From Bacteroidota bacterium (GTDB lineage: Bacteria; Bacteroidota; Bacteroidia; Flavobacteriales; Flavobacteriaceae), in the NCBI GenBank assembly GCA_023457535.1, contig JAEWLN010000096.1, positions 1 through 27,812 of the forward strand: a DNA stretch of 27,812 nucleotides, given 5' to 3'. Below the pieces are notes generated by a model. That model had not been told where the DNA came from and ran no database searches. It saw nothing but the letters and a program-made list of their open reading frames with translations. Positions 8,716-16,340 of the stretch are shown here, piece after piece. The position numbers and the translations under genes were made by a program. Position 1 is the first letter of the stretch, and every line of letters begins with the position of its first letter.

Positions 8716-10311
8716 ATGCCCACAGACTGTATCACTTATCAGAGTTCAGGTTTTTTCACGCCCATCATCACGGATTACCTGAACCAAAAAAGTGAACTGC
8801 ATCCCTTTTTTAACCGCTACCCGGGCGTTGAAAATTTTGCGGCGCAAATCCAGGAAAAGCAGCAACAATATCCGAAAGCCTACCGGGAAATTCTCGTGGA
8901 ACGGCTCAACGCGCAATACCAGTTGGTAGAAGCATCGGAAAAAACGAAAAACAACATTGCCGCCCTTGGCCAATCCAATACATTTACGGTAACTACGGGC
9001 CATCAGCTAAATTTATTTACCGGGCCGCTGTATTTTTTATACAAGATCGCATCGGCTGTGAATCTGGCCGCGAAACTGCAATCGGAACATCCGGAACACC
9101 ACTTTGTCCCTGTATATTGGATGGCCACCGAGGACCACGATTTTGAAGAAATCAACTACTTTAACGTCAATGGCAGGAAATTCCGATGGAACCGGCAGAC
9201 CTCGGGTGCCGTTGGAAGACTCGACACGAAAGGGCTCGACGACGTTTTTGAGGTTTTTTCCAAAGAACTTGGTGCAGGCAAAAACGCCGACGCACTGCGC
9301 AGTTTATTTGACAAAGCCTACCTTGGGCACGCTACACTTGCACAGGCGACGCGGTTCCTGGCCAATGAATTGTTTGGCTCCACGGGCCTGGTGATCATCG
9401 ACGGCGACGACAGCGAGCTCAAACGGCTGTTTTCTCCCTACATTAAAGCGGAATTGCTTGAACAGAAAGCATTTGCGCACGTATCGGAAACGATACAAAA
9501 ACTAGCAAATCTTGGATATGACATCCAGGTCAATCCGCGCGAAATCAACCTGTTTTACCTTGGCGACGGCTTGCGCGAGCGGATCATTTTCGAAAAAGAC
9601 CAATACCGCGTCAACAATACGTCCATCGGTTTTTCAAAAGAGGAAATCCTCCTCGAGCTCGATCGGCATCCGGAAAATTTCAGTCCGAACGTAGTCATGC
9701 GGCCGTTGTATCAGGAAGTGATCCTGCCCAACTTGTGCTACATTGGCGGTGGCGGCGAACTGGCCTATTGGCTGGAGCTCAAATCGATGTTCGACGCGGC
9801 CGGGGTAGCATTCCCGGTTTTACTGCTGCGCAATTCCGTGCTGGTTGCGACGCAAAAACAGGCCGACAAGGCAGACCGGCTCGGACTGTCATGGCAGGAC
9901 TTGTTCGCCAAACCGTCGGAGCTGGCCGAGATTAAAACCAGAGAATTGTCTTCATTCCCTATCGATTTATCGGCACACAAATTGGCGCTCCAACATCAAT
10001 TTGACGCTCTTTTTGCATTGGCTGAACAAACCGACCGCTCGTTCTCAGGAGCCGTCAAAGCGCAATACGCCAAGCAAACCAACGGGCTCGAAAACCTCGA
10101 AAAGCGGCTGCTCAAAGCCCAAAAACGCAAACACGCAGAGGAACTCGCGCGCATCGCCGAATTGCAAAATGCGCTTTTCCCCAATGGCGGTTTGCAGGAA
10201 CGCCAGGTCAATTTTGCCGAATTCTATGCATCGTACGGACGCGTGTTCATCGAACAACTGCTCGAAACACTCGACCCGATGAGCAACCGTTTCGACGTGC
10301 TGGTGCTGTAA
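8716..10311 (+). CDS. bshC: BshC, putative bacillithiol synthase (cysteine-adding)
   Basis: 531 residues, the usual BshC length. BshC is assigned the last step of bacillithiol synthesis: addition of cysteine to glucosaminyl-malate, giving the low-molecular-weight thiol used in place of glutathione. Diagnostic segments are TTGHQLNLFTGPLYFLYK (about residues 95-112), HFVPVYWMATEDHDFEEINYF (about 130-150), FSPNVVMRPLYQEVILPNLCYIGGGGELAYWLELK (about 318-352) and a C-terminal coiled coil rich in Lys, Gln and Glu (about 430-490). Nothing in the sequence is broken. bshA and bshB are not in the window, which is common because bsh genes are scattered in Bacteroidota. The ATG is 31 bases after a perfect -7 box, and ndk follows after 78 bases with its own promoter box. 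Confidence 0.93.
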   Translation: MPTDCITYQSSGFFTPIITDYLNQKSELHPFFNRYPGVENFAAQIQEKQQQYPKAYREILVERLNAQYQLVEASEKTKNNIAALGQSNTFTVTTGHQLNLFTGPLYFLYKIASAVNLAAKLQSEHPEHHFVPVYWMATEDHDFEEINYFNVNGRKFRWNRQTSGAVGRLDTKGLDDVFEVFSKELGAGKNADALRSLFDKAYLGHATLAQATRFLANELFGSTGLVIIDGDDSELKRLFSPYIKAELLEQKAFAHVSETIQKLANLGYDIQVNPREINLFYLGDGLRERIIFEKDQYRVNNTSIGFSKEEILLELDRHPENFSPNVVMRPLYQEVILPNLCYIGGGGELAYWLELKSMFDAAGVAFPVLLLRNSVLVATQKQADKADRLGLSWQDLFAKPSELAEIKTRELSSFPIDLSAHKLALQHQFDALFALAEQTDRSFSGAVKAQYAKQTNGLENLEKRLLKAQKRKHAEELARIAELQNALFPNGGLQERQVNFAEFYASYGRVFIEQLLETLDPMSNRFDVLVL

Positions 10312-10359
10312 AGCAGGCTAATTTGTGCATAAAATGCTTTTCATTTTGAGTTTATTGCT

Positions 10360-10367
10360 TACTTTTG
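10360..10367 (+). promoter_or_regulatory. TAnnTTTG -7 box for ndk
   Basis: TACTTTTG is a perfect -7 box, with a weak TTT tract 19 bases upstream. The predicted transcript would start about 18 bases before the ndk ATG, so ndk can be transcribed independently of bshC. Confidence 0.5.
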
Positions 10368-10389
10368 CAGCCAATTTAAAAAACAAAAA

Positions 10390-10809
10390 ATGGCAACGAA
10401 CAGAACATTTACCATGATCAAACCCGATGCGGTGGAAGCCGGTCACATTGGAGGGATTATCAATATGATTACAGAAGCGGGCTTTAAGATCGTTTCTATG
10501 AAACTCACGCAATTGACCGTTGCAGACGCTCAGAAATTCTACGAAGTGCACGCTGCACGCCCGTTCTACGGCGAACTCGTCGAGTTCATGTCGAGAGGGC
10601 CGATCGTTGCTGCCATCCTTGAAAAAGAAAACGCGATCGAGGAATTCCGCACGCTGATCGGCGCGACTAATCCTGCTGATGCTGCTGAGGGTACCATCCG
10701 TAAGAAATACGCTAAGTCCATCGGCGAAAATGCCGTTCACGGTTCGGATAGCGATGAGAACGCAGCGATTGAAAGCGCGTTCCACTTTGCCGGAAGAGAG
10801 CAATTTTAA
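10390..10809 (+). CDS. ndk: Nucleoside diphosphate kinase
   Basis: 139 residues, the normal family length. It transfers the gamma-phosphate of ATP to nucleoside diphosphates through a phosphohistidine, balancing cytoplasmic NTP and dNTP pools. The N-terminal TFTMIKPDAV, the RPFY element, the GATNPADAAEGTIRKKY loop and the active-site NAVHGSDS with His117 are all intact. It is a single gene with its own promoter box and a strong downstream terminator. Confidence 0.97.
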   Translation: MATNRTFTMIKPDAVEAGHIGGIINMITEAGFKIVSMKLTQLTVADAQKFYEVHAARPFYGELVEFMSRGPIVAAILEKENAIEEFRTLIGATNPADAAEGTIRKKYAKSIGENAVHGSDSDENAAIESAFHFAGREQF

Positions 10810-10853
10810 TCCGGATTCCTGAATTCAGGACTTTCCGATTTTATTCCATAATG

Positions 10854-10885
10854 ATCCCACTTCTTTTCTGAACGTGGGATTTTTT
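10854..10885 (+). terminator. Rho-independent terminator of ndk
   Basis: The stem ATCCCAC / GTGGGAT can be lengthened by TTC/GAA across one bulged C, and is followed by six T (10880-10885). It lies 45 bases after the ndk stop and 34 bases before the convergent DUF721 gene ends. Confidence 0.85.
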
Positions 10886-10918
10886 ATGGGTCCTACGCGC
10901 CGGGTTGAAAACACGACT

Positions 10919-11215
10919 TTAGCGCAACACGACTTCGCGCACGACTTCGCGGCCCAATTCCTCATTGATCATCGAGATGATTTTGTGCCTGCCGTAAGAA
11001 AGTTCCTCGCGCAACACGGCCGATGTAAGCTCGACATACAACGTTGCGCCTTTGAGCACAATATGTCGCGTATAGGTATTGACGCCGTTGCCCATCAGCG
11101 TTTTCCAAGCCTGTCGCACCGCTACGTCATCCATACCGGGCTGGAGGTTGTTTTTGGCGATGATGTCCTTGAGTACCTCGCCGATCAGGCTGTCGTTAGC
11201 GCGTTTTTTGGACAT
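10919..11215 (-). CDS. DUF721 / DciA-like protein
   Basis: 98 residues with the DUF721 pattern: LIGEVLKDIIAKNNLQPGMDDVAVRQAWKTLMG, then YTRHIVLKGATLYVELTSAVLREELSYGRHKIISMINEELG. This is a compact KH-like fold. Members of this family in other bacteria (DciA) help load the replicative helicase DnaB, and bacteria lacking DnaC commonly have one; applying that role here is by homology only. The ATG lies 18 bases inside the end of the upstream lipoprotein gene, so the two are translationally linked. It is the last gene of this short minus-strand unit. Confidence 0.8.
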   Translation of the reverse strand: MSKKRANDSLIGEVLKDIIAKNNLQPGMDDVAVRQAWKTLMGNGVNTYTRHIVLKGATLYVELTSAVLREELSYGRHKIISMINEELGREVVREVVLR

Positions 11216-11636
11216 CTCCGGTCAGGTTTAATGCAGTGGCGCGTTTGTAGTGGTAAATTTTCTTGTCCTGGTTTTCGACTACCATGATCGAATCTTCGAT
11301 CTTGAGCAATTGCTCGTTCCAGCGGGCATACGGCGTTGTGTACCGCATTTCTGTTTTGCCGTTGTGCGTGACGATTTCGATCTTTTCATCGAGGTCATTG
11401 GCCAAAAATTTACCGTCGAACTGCGGCATCACTTTTTTGCGGAATCCTTTATTGGATTTGATTTCAAAATAGTCGTAAACGGTGTTGACCTTGTAATCTT
11501 TTTGTTGTCCGTCCGGCAGGACCACCTTTTCGATCTCCCAGTAACCATTGATTTTGGCCAGGTCCGACGGCTCGATTTTGTTCGAACACGACGCCATCGC
11601 CACCATGGCAAATAACAAAAACACCATTTTTTTCAT
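11196..11636 (-). CDS. Small lipocalin-like lipoprotein
   Basis: 146 residues from the ATG at 11636; a longer open frame starts at 11687, but only the shorter start puts the signal sequence MKKMVFLLFAMVAMASC at the N-terminus. The lipobox ends at Cys17, so it should be a lipidated envelope protein. The mature part (INGYWEIEKVVLPDGQQ, YDYFEIKSNKGFRKKVMPQFDGKF, YTTPYARWNEQLLKIEDSIMVVEN) has the alternating strand pattern of a lipocalin-like barrel. I recognise it as a small lipoprotein type found in flavobacteria beside DUF721 genes. Its ligand and role are unknown. Its 3' end overlaps the DUF721 start by 20 bases. Confidence 0.72.
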   Translation of the reverse strand: MKKMVFLLFAMVAMASCSNKIEPSDLAKINGYWEIEKVVLPDGQQKDYKVNTVYDYFEIKSNKGFRKKVMPQFDGKFLANDLDEKIEIVTHNGKTEMRYTTPYARWNEQLLKIEDSIMVVENQDKKIYHYKRATALNLTGDVQKTR

Positions 11637-11743
11637 GCCGTAAAAATAGGCGTTTTTTACCGGGTTTTCAAGGTCGCCCGTATGCATTTTTCCACATCGG
11701 AGATTTTTTTCAATTCAAAAAAACGCCGTGTTAATCCATTTGC

Positions 11744-11751
11744 TATCTTTC
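11744..11751 (+). promoter_or_regulatory. Possible -7 box for the serine hydrolase gene
   Basis: TATCTTTC matches TAnnTTTG at all but the last base and lies about 28 bases before the ATG. No convincing -33 element is seen at the usual spacing. Confidence 0.3.
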
Positions 11752-11779
11752 TGCTCTAAAGCCTGAAAATTTTCCGAAC

Positions 11780-12850
11780 ATGAAATACTTGCTTTTTCTT
11801 GCGCTACTTCCGTTGGCGGCGTGCTCGTCCGATGAACGCACTGTTCAAGACCCAGATACGGCTCCCGGTTCGATGTATTTTCCGCCGCTAACCGGAAACG
11901 CCTGGGAAACGCAATCGGTCAGCCAACTGCAATGGAATGCGGGTGCGATAGCGCCACTTCGCGACTATCTGCAAAGCAAACACACCAAAAGTTTTATGAT
12001 CCTGGTGGACGGGCGCATTGTCATGGAAGAATATTTTGACGGCCATAGCGCCACCGCGCCGTGGTATTGGGCCAGCGCGGGTAAAACGCTTACCGCCGCA
12101 GTGACGGGAATCGCGCAACAGCAGGGACACCTTAGCATCCATGATGCGGTTTCGGATTATCTTGGAACCGGTTGGACCAGCGCCACACCGTCGCAGGAAT
12201 TGCAAATCAGCATCGCGCATTTACTGTCGATGACCTCCGGATTACAAGATGCCGGCAATAACGATTGTGTCACCCCCGAATGCCTGACTTATGCCGCACC
12301 GGCAGGAACGCGATGGGCGTATGACAATGTATACGTGAAATTGCAGGATGTCGTCGCGCAGGCCACCGGACAAAACTGGGACAATTATTTCAATGCACAG
12401 CTCAGGAACAAAATCGGGATGACGGGCGCATGGGTTCAGACAGGCGATTTGAGCGTTTATTGGAGTACCACGCGTTCAATGGCGCGTTTTGGGTTGCTGA
12501 TGCTCAACAACGGCCGATGGGACGATGCGCAGATTATCGATGCGGCGTATTGCGCCGAGGCCACAAACCGGTCGCAAAACATCAACAAATCGTATGGGTA
12601 TTTGTGGTGGATCAACGGTGAGGAATCATTTGGGTTGCCGCAAACGCAATTGCAGTTTCCGGGCAGCATTATTGCAGAAGCACCCGCCGATATGTACATG
12701 GCGCTCGGCAAAAACGATCAGAAAATTTACGTGGTCCCTTCGCGCAATATGGTCGTGATCCGCATGGGCAACGCTGCCGATCAGGAGACGGTGGCGCTGT
12801 CCGATTTTGACCATGTGTTGTGGCAAAAGATCAATGCGTTGTACCATTAA
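11780..12850 (+). CDS. Serine hydrolase, class C beta-lactamase-like lipoprotein
   Basis: 356 residues. The N-terminus MKYLLFLALLPLAAC is a lipoprotein signal with Cys15. The fold is that of the beta-lactamase/AmpC-like serine hydrolases: SxxK is Ser99-Ala-Gly-Lys102 in WYWASAGKT, followed by the typical GHLSIHDAVSDYLG and the HLLSMTSGLQD motif, and the YxN motif is Tyr181-Asp-Asn183 in RWAYDNVY. The C-terminal part (MYMALGKNDQKIYVVPSRNMVVIRMG) fits the conserved final strands. Family members include D-aminopeptidases, esterases and 6-aminohexanoate hydrolases as well as lactamases, so the substrate cannot be named. It would be anchored in the envelope. It is a single gene between a divergent lipoprotein gene and convergent ftsY. 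Confidence 0.87.
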   Translation: MKYLLFLALLPLAACSSDERTVQDPDTAPGSMYFPPLTGNAWETQSVSQLQWNAGAIAPLRDYLQSKHTKSFMILVDGRIVMEEYFDGHSATAPWYWASAGKTLTAAVTGIAQQQGHLSIHDAVSDYLGTGWTSATPSQELQISIAHLLSMTSGLQDAGNNDCVTPECLTYAAPAGTRWAYDNVYVKLQDVVAQATGQNWDNYFNAQLRNKIGMTGAWVQTGDLSVYWSTTRSMARFGLLMLNNGRWDDAQIIDAAYCAEATNRSQNINKSYGYLWWINGEESFGLPQTQLQFPGSIIAEAPADMYMALGKNDQKIYVVPSRNMVVIRMGNAADQETVALSDFDHVLWQKINALYH

Positions 12851-12912
12851 GCCGCTTTGCTAAATAGAAGAGAACTTTCGTTTTTTACCGAAACAATTTT
12901 TAACTGAAACGC

Positions 12913-13893
12913 CTACTTAAAAAACGAATCGACAAACTCGTACTTGTTGAATACCTGCAAATCGTTGATGCCCTCGCCCACGCCGATGTATTTGACCGGG
13001 ATCTGGAATTGGTCCGATATGCCAATGACCACGCCGCCCTTGGCCGTACCGTCGAGTTTGGTAACGGCGAGTGCAGAAACCTCAGTGGCCGCGGTGAATT
13101 GTTTGGCCTGTTCGAACGCGTTTTGGCCCGTAGAGCCGTCGAGCACGAGCATTACATCGTGTGGCGCATCAGCGATGACTTTTTGCATTACGCGCTTTAC
13201 TTTGGTGAGTTCGTTCATCAGGTTGACCTTGTTGTGCAAACGACCTGCGGTGTCGATAATGACCACATCGGCGTTTTGCGACACGGCCGATTGAAGCGTA
13301 TCAAAGGCTACCGATGCCGGATCCGAGCCCATTTGTTGCTTGACGATGGGAACGCCCACGCGATCGGCCCAGATTTGAAGCTGGTCGATGGCTGCGGCCC
13401 GAAATGTGTCTGCGGCACCCAGTACGACCGAATAACCTGCTTTTTTGAATTGGTTGGCGAGTTTGCCGATAGTCGTTGTTTTCCCGACGCCATTCACGCC
13501 CACGACCATGATCACGTACGGCTTTTTGTTGGCCGGGACGGTGAATTCTGAGGCCACGTGCGCATTGGTCTCTGAAAGCAGCGCAGCGATCTCGTCGCGC
13601 AGGATGCGGTTGAGCTCGTCCGTGCCGAGGTATTTGTCTTCAGCGACGCGTTTCTCGATGCGCTGGATGATTTTTAAGGTGGTTTCCACGCCCACGTCTG
13701 AACCCACGAGCACTTCTTCGAGGTTGTCGAGCACCTCATCGTCTACTTTTGACTTTCCGGCGACGGCCTTGGTAAGTTTGGTGAAGAAACTGGTTTTGGT
13801 TTGCTCCAGGCCGCGGTCAAGCGTTTCACGTGCTTCCGGGGTGAAGTTGGCTTCTTTTTTTTCTGAGGAGAATAGTCTTTTGAAAAATGACAT
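12913..13893 (-). CDS. ftsY: Signal recognition particle receptor FtsY
   Basis: 326 residues. FtsY is the membrane-associated GTPase that docks SRP-ribosome complexes for co-translational membrane insertion. The N domain spans about residues 20-110. The G domain has the P-loop GVNGVGKTT (132-140), DTFRAAA (162-168), DTAGR (214-218) and TKLDG (278-282), and ends with the GVGEGINDLQVF motif. The acidic A region of enterobacterial FtsY is absent, leaving only a short lysine- and phenylalanine-rich N-terminus, which I expect in this phylum. An 8-base tandem array abuts the start codon directly. It follows L28-L33-DUF4295, but a terminator at 14165-14198 separates them, so it probably has its own promoter within 13894-14164. 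Confidence 0.96.
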   Translation of the reverse strand: MSFFKRLFSSEKKEANFTPEARETLDRGLEQTKTSFFTKLTKAVAGKSKVDDEVLDNLEEVLVGSDVGVETTLKIIQRIEKRVAEDKYLGTDELNRILRDEIAALLSETNAHVASEFTVPANKKPYVIMVVGVNGVGKTTTIGKLANQFKKAGYSVVLGAADTFRAAAIDQLQIWADRVGVPIVKQQMGSDPASVAFDTLQSAVSQNADVVIIDTAGRLHNKVNLMNELTKVKRVMQKVIADAPHDVMLVLDGSTGQNAFEQAKQFTAATEVSALAVTKLDGTAKGGVVIGISDQFQIPVKYIGVGEGINDLQVFNKYEFVDSFFK

Positions 13894-13931
13894 GAATTTG
13901 GAAATTTGGAAATTTGGAAATTTGGAAATGG
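13894..13931 (-). repeat. 8-base tandem array abutting the ftsY start
   Basis: On the + strand the unit GAAATTTG occurs three times perfectly (13901-13924), flanked by a shortened copy GAATTTG and a degenerate GAAATGGG. Read toward ftsY it is CAAATTTC repeated up to the base before the ATG. It is AU-rich and would be unstructured in mRNA. Confidence 0.8.
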
Positions 13932-13970
13932 GTCGTTCTAAAATCCGAAAATGTCGATTAGGGGTTACAT

Positions 13971-14005
13971 CTTCAAATTTTCAAATTACCTCATTTTCAA
14001 ATTAC
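13971..14005. repeat. Short TTCAAATT-type direct repeats
   Basis: TTCAAATT occurs three times, the third copy separated by a few bases. It resembles the reverse complement of the neighbouring array against ftsY, so the two could pair imperfectly. Confidence 0.5.
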
Positions 14006-14138
14006 AGCCCGGATGGCAGCGCAAAGCCCGCAGTTTAGAAGGTTGTTTTTTGAAGTTTGCCGTGGCGACCAACGGAAGCCAGCGGGAATCTTACAAAAAA
14101 CTGACCTGAGAAACGAGGACTTGCAGCATACAGCCGGA
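14005..14138 (+). ncRNA. Structured intergenic repeat element, copy C (flavo-1-like)
   Basis: The 5' half-site GGATGGCAGCG...AGCCCGCA and the 3' half-site GAGGACTTGCAGC...ACAGCC match copy D at 27411-27485. Between them is a longer arm: GTTT (14033-14036) pairs with AAAC (14111-14114), then GGTTG and a T6G run (14041-14052) pair with CAAAAAA and its flank (14094-14106) across one bulged base. A smaller CCGT/ACGG hairpin sits inside. The element is oriented opposite to ftsY and the ribosomal genes. Assignment to an RNA family is from memory and unverified; it could equally be a mobile repeat. Confidence 0.5.
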
Positions 14139-14164
14139 TCAGCTGCAAATATAAGTATATAAAA

Positions 14165-14198
14165 CAAAAAAGCTACTCTCTGGATGAAAGTAGCTTTT
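14165..14198 (-). terminator. Terminator of the rpmB-rpmG-DUF4295 unit
   Basis: A 10-bp stem, AAAAGCTACT (minus strand) with AGTAGCTTTT, closes an 11-base loop and continues into a T-run on the minus strand. It lies 20 bases after the DUF4295 stop. It separates the ribosomal protein genes from ftsY. Confidence 0.88.
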
Positions 14199-14217
14199 GC
14201 GGTATTTTCTGACTGAA

Positions 14218-14373
14218 TTATTTTGTTTTTTTCAGGAACTCGTCTGCCAATTCAGGAGCCATGATGCTTTCAACGAAAGTGTAGGCGCCAGTTTTTGGTG
14301 ATTTCACCATCTTGATCACTTTTGACAATCTTTTTGATGATGTCTGGAGGGTTGCTACGGTTTTCTTTGCCAT
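14218..14373 (-). CDS. DUF4295 family protein, probable ribosomal protein (bL38)
   Basis: 51 residues beginning MAKKTVATLQTSSKRLSKV and ending DEFLKKTK. It is a small, very basic protein with a conserved middle VKSPKTGAYTFVESIMAP. I recognise the DUF4295 family, which occurs in Bacteroidota in exactly this place behind L28 and L33. From memory, a Bacteroidota-specific ribosomal protein named bL38 was found in a Flavobacterium ribosome structure and corresponds to this family; I could not check this. The ATG is 9 bases after the rpmG stop, and the strong terminator follows after 20 bases, so it is the last gene of a three-gene ribosomal unit. Confidence 0.88.
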   Translation of the reverse strand: MAKKTVATLQTSSKRLSKVIKMVKSPKTGAYTFVESIMAPELADEFLKKTK

Positions 14374-14382
14374 GACTTATAA

Positions 14383-14565
14383 TTATTTAATCTCTTTGTG
14401 AACAGTTACCCTTTTCAGTACAGGGTTGAATTTCTTGATCTCCAAACGGTCTGGAGTGTTCTTTTTGTTTTTAGTCGTGATGTAACGCGAAGTTCCAGGC
14501 ATGCCTGTCCCTTTGTGCTCTGTACACTCTAAAATCACCTGGATTCTATTGCCTTTCTTTGCCAT
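14383..14565 (-). CDS. rpmG: 50S ribosomal protein L33
   Basis: 60 residues, the expected length. MAKKGNRIQVILECTEHK, SRYITTKNKKNTPDRLEIKKFNP and the final KRVTVHKEIK are the family signature. Of the four zinc-ligand cysteines of C+ L33 only ECTEH is seen, so this is the cysteine-poor C- form. It lies 22 bases behind rpmB. Confidence 0.97.
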   Translation of the reverse strand: MAKKGNRIQVILECTEHKGTGMPGTSRYITTKNKKNTPDRLEIKKFNPVLKRVTVHKEIK

Positions 14566-14587
14566 TTTTTTGTATAATTAGGACGGG

Positions 14588-14830
14588 TTATTTCAAAGAG
14601 ATGAAACCTTGTTGCTCAGCTTTTTTCAAAACTGCATAAATTCCGTTCTTGTTGATCGTTTTGATTGTTGAAGCGGCTACGCGCAACGTTACCCATCTGC
14701 CCTCTTCAGGAAGATAGAAACGCTTTTTAACCAAGTTCACAGAAAACTTTCTCTTAGTCTTATTCATCGCGTGGGAAACATTATTTCCGGTCATCGCTCT
14801 TTTGCCTGTAAGGTCACAAACTCTTGACAT
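14588..14830 (-). CDS. rpmB: 50S ribosomal protein L28
   Basis: 80 residues. MSRVCDLTGKRAMTGNNVSHAMNKTKRKF, RRFYL-like KKRFYLPEEGRWVTLRVAASTIKTINKNGI and the C-terminal extension are characteristic of Bacteroidota L28. It is the first gene of the rpmB-rpmG-DUF4295 unit and has the best promoter in the window. Confidence 0.97.
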   Translation of the reverse strand: MSRVCDLTGKRAMTGNNVSHAMNKTKRKFSVNLVKKRFYLPEEGRWVTLRVAASTIKTINKNGIYAVLKKAEQQGFISLK

Positions 14831-14866
14831 TGTGCTTTTCTTTTATCGTTATTCAAAATCAGGGTG

Positions 14867-14897
14867 CAAAGAAAAGAAAAATAAACCTTATTGCAAA
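14867..14897 (-). promoter_or_regulatory. Promoter of rpmB-rpmG-DUF4295
   Basis: On the minus strand TTTG (14894-14897) is followed by exactly 19 bases and TTTCTTTG (14867-14874), one mismatch from TAnnTTTG. The predicted leader is about 32 bases. Position, spacing and the ribosomal genes downstream all support it. Confidence 0.7.
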
Positions 14898-14956
14898 ATA
14901 AATAGTTGAGATTTTTTGAATTTTATTTGAAGTGTTGCAAAGGTGGAAATTTGGGG

Positions 14957-15033
14957 CGTTGAACGTTGAATGTCGAATGTCGAACGTCAAACGTCGAACG
15001 AGCGCAACGTTAAACTTTAAACTTTAAACCTCA
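14957..15033. repeat. Heptamer tandem array downstream of and into cinA
   Basis: Eleven consecutive 7-base units drift from CGTTGAA through TGTCGAA and CGTCGAA to AACTTTA and AACCTCA. The phase of seven is kept throughout. The array includes the cinA stop codon (15024-15026) and its last codons, so part of the FEV end of CinA is repeat-encoded. Confidence 0.8.
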
Positions 15034-16283
15034 AACCGTACCACCTGCTGCTGCACCATCTCCAAACCTTTCACCACGGCGCGGTCGATCACTTTTTCGC
15101 GCGGCTGGCCAAAGTTGAACTTTTCGACAATGGTTCGATACGGCGTGGCCACGGCGATAAAAACAACGCCTGCCTGTTCATGCGTAGCGTCTGTCGTAGG
15201 GCCGGCGTTTCCGGTTACGCCGATTCCAAAATCGGCCTTGAGGATGCGGCGGATGTTTTGCGCGAGTTCCTGCGCGACCTGGGCCGATACAACCGAATAG
15301 CGGTCGATGGTCTCGCGATTCACTTCAACGATTTCCGTCTTGACCTGCTCGCTATAAGCCACCACCGAACCTTTGAAATACCGCGACGCGCCCGGAACAG
15401 CCGCGAGTGTTTGCGCGATTTTGCCACCCGTACAGCTTTCGGCCGTGGCAATCGTAAGCCCTTTTTGCGCGAGTTGTTGCCCGAGCAGGACCTCGATGCT
15501 TTGCGAATCGTCAAAACCTACAATAATGTCCCCGATGATCCCGGCAAGTGATTCTGTTTGTTCAGCGATGGTTGTTTCTAACAGCGCTTTGCTCGTACCG
15601 CGCGCCGACAGCCGCAAACGCACGCGGCCCGGACTAGGCAAATAGGCGAGTTTAACGAACTCAGGCAGCGCATTTTCCCATTCGGCGATTCGCGCGGCGA
15701 CCATGCTTTCGCCCATGCCGTAAGTCAGGATGGTTTTGTGCAGTATGTACGGACGTTCGTACTCGCGAACGATTTTGGGAATAATTTCAGTATCGACGAT
15801 GTTTTTCATCTCATACGGCACGCCCGGCAGCGCCATAAATACGGTGCTCCCTTTTTGCATCCACATCCCCGGCGCCGTCCCGAATTGGTTGAACAGCACC
15901 GTAGCTTTGGACGGAACCAATGCCTGATCGATATTGGCCTGCAACAGCGGTTTGTCCCGGCCCAGGAATTGGGCAAACAACTCCCGCACATGCGCCAGTA
16001 CGCGCGCGTCGCTGACCAGCGTATCGTTGAAATAGCTACAAAAAGTCTTTTTGGTCACATCGTCCTTGGTAGGCCCGAGCCCGCCGGTAATGATGACAAA
16101 ATCCACGTGGTCCTGAAACGATCGGAAGGCGTCCAGAATGTGCTGTTCATCGTCCGATATCGCGCGGATTTCCCGCACTTCAACGCCTATTTTATTGAGT
16201 GCTTTGGCGATATACGCCGAATTGGTGTCGGTGATTTGTCCGATCAGGATTTCATCGCCGATGGGAAGGATTGCTGCTTTCAA
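15024..16283 (-). CDS. cinA: CinA family protein (COG1058 domain plus nicotinamide-nucleotide amidase domain)
   Basis: 419 residues from a TTG at 16283, which gives (M)KAAILPIGDEILIGQITDTNSAYIAKAL, the exact family N-terminus. The frame stays open upstream to 16367, but that stretch is encoded by a tandem repeat and is not expected in the protein. The N-terminal half is the molybdopterin-binding-like COG1058 domain (TGGLGPTKDDVTKKTF, ALPGVPYEM). The C-terminal half is the PncC-type deamidase domain (TIATAESCTGGKIAQTLAAVPGASRYFKGSVVAYS, GVTGNAGPTTDATHEQAG), which recycles NMN to NaMN in pyridine nucleotide salvage. It lies directly upstream of rpmB, an order I recall as common in flavobacteria. 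Confidence 0.92.
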   Translation of the reverse strand: MKAAILPIGDEILIGQITDTNSAYIAKALNKIGVEVREIRAISDDEQHILDAFRSFQDHVDFVIITGGLGPTKDDVTKKTFCSYFNDTLVSDARVLAHVRELFAQFLGRDKPLLQANIDQALVPSKATVLFNQFGTAPGMWMQKGSTVFMALPGVPYEMKNIVDTEIIPKIVREYERPYILHKTILTYGMGESMVAARIAEWENALPEFVKLAYLPSPGRVRLRLSARGTSKALLETTIAEQTESLAGIIGDIIVGFDDSQSIEVLLGQQLAQKGLTIATAESCTGGKIAQTLAAVPGASRYFKGSVVAYSEQVKTEIVEVNRETIDRYSVVSAQVAQELAQNIRRILKADFGIGVTGNAGPTTDATHEQAGVVFIAVATPYRTIVEKFNFGQPREKVIDRAVVKGLEMVQQQVVRFEV

Positions 16284-16340
16284 ATTCCATGGGCCGTGCG
16301 TTAGTGCAAAGGCCGATTGGTGTAAAGGTAGGAAATCGAA

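Larger units (their letters stand above)
13894..14217. other. Non-coding gap between ftsY and the DUF4295 gene
   Basis: This 324-base gap holds no plausible gene. It contains two 8-base tandem arrays (13894-13931 and 13971-14005), a structured repeat element (14005-14138) and the terminator of the ribosomal protein unit (14165-14198). The ftsY promoter should lie here, but I find no clean TAnnTTTG box in the ftsY direction. Confidence 0.6.

Noticed and set aside
12851..12912. Possible bidirectional terminator between the serine hydrolase and ftsY
   Set aside because: TTTCG/CGAAA gives only a 5-bp stem with a long loop and no proper T-run in either direction; too weak to call.
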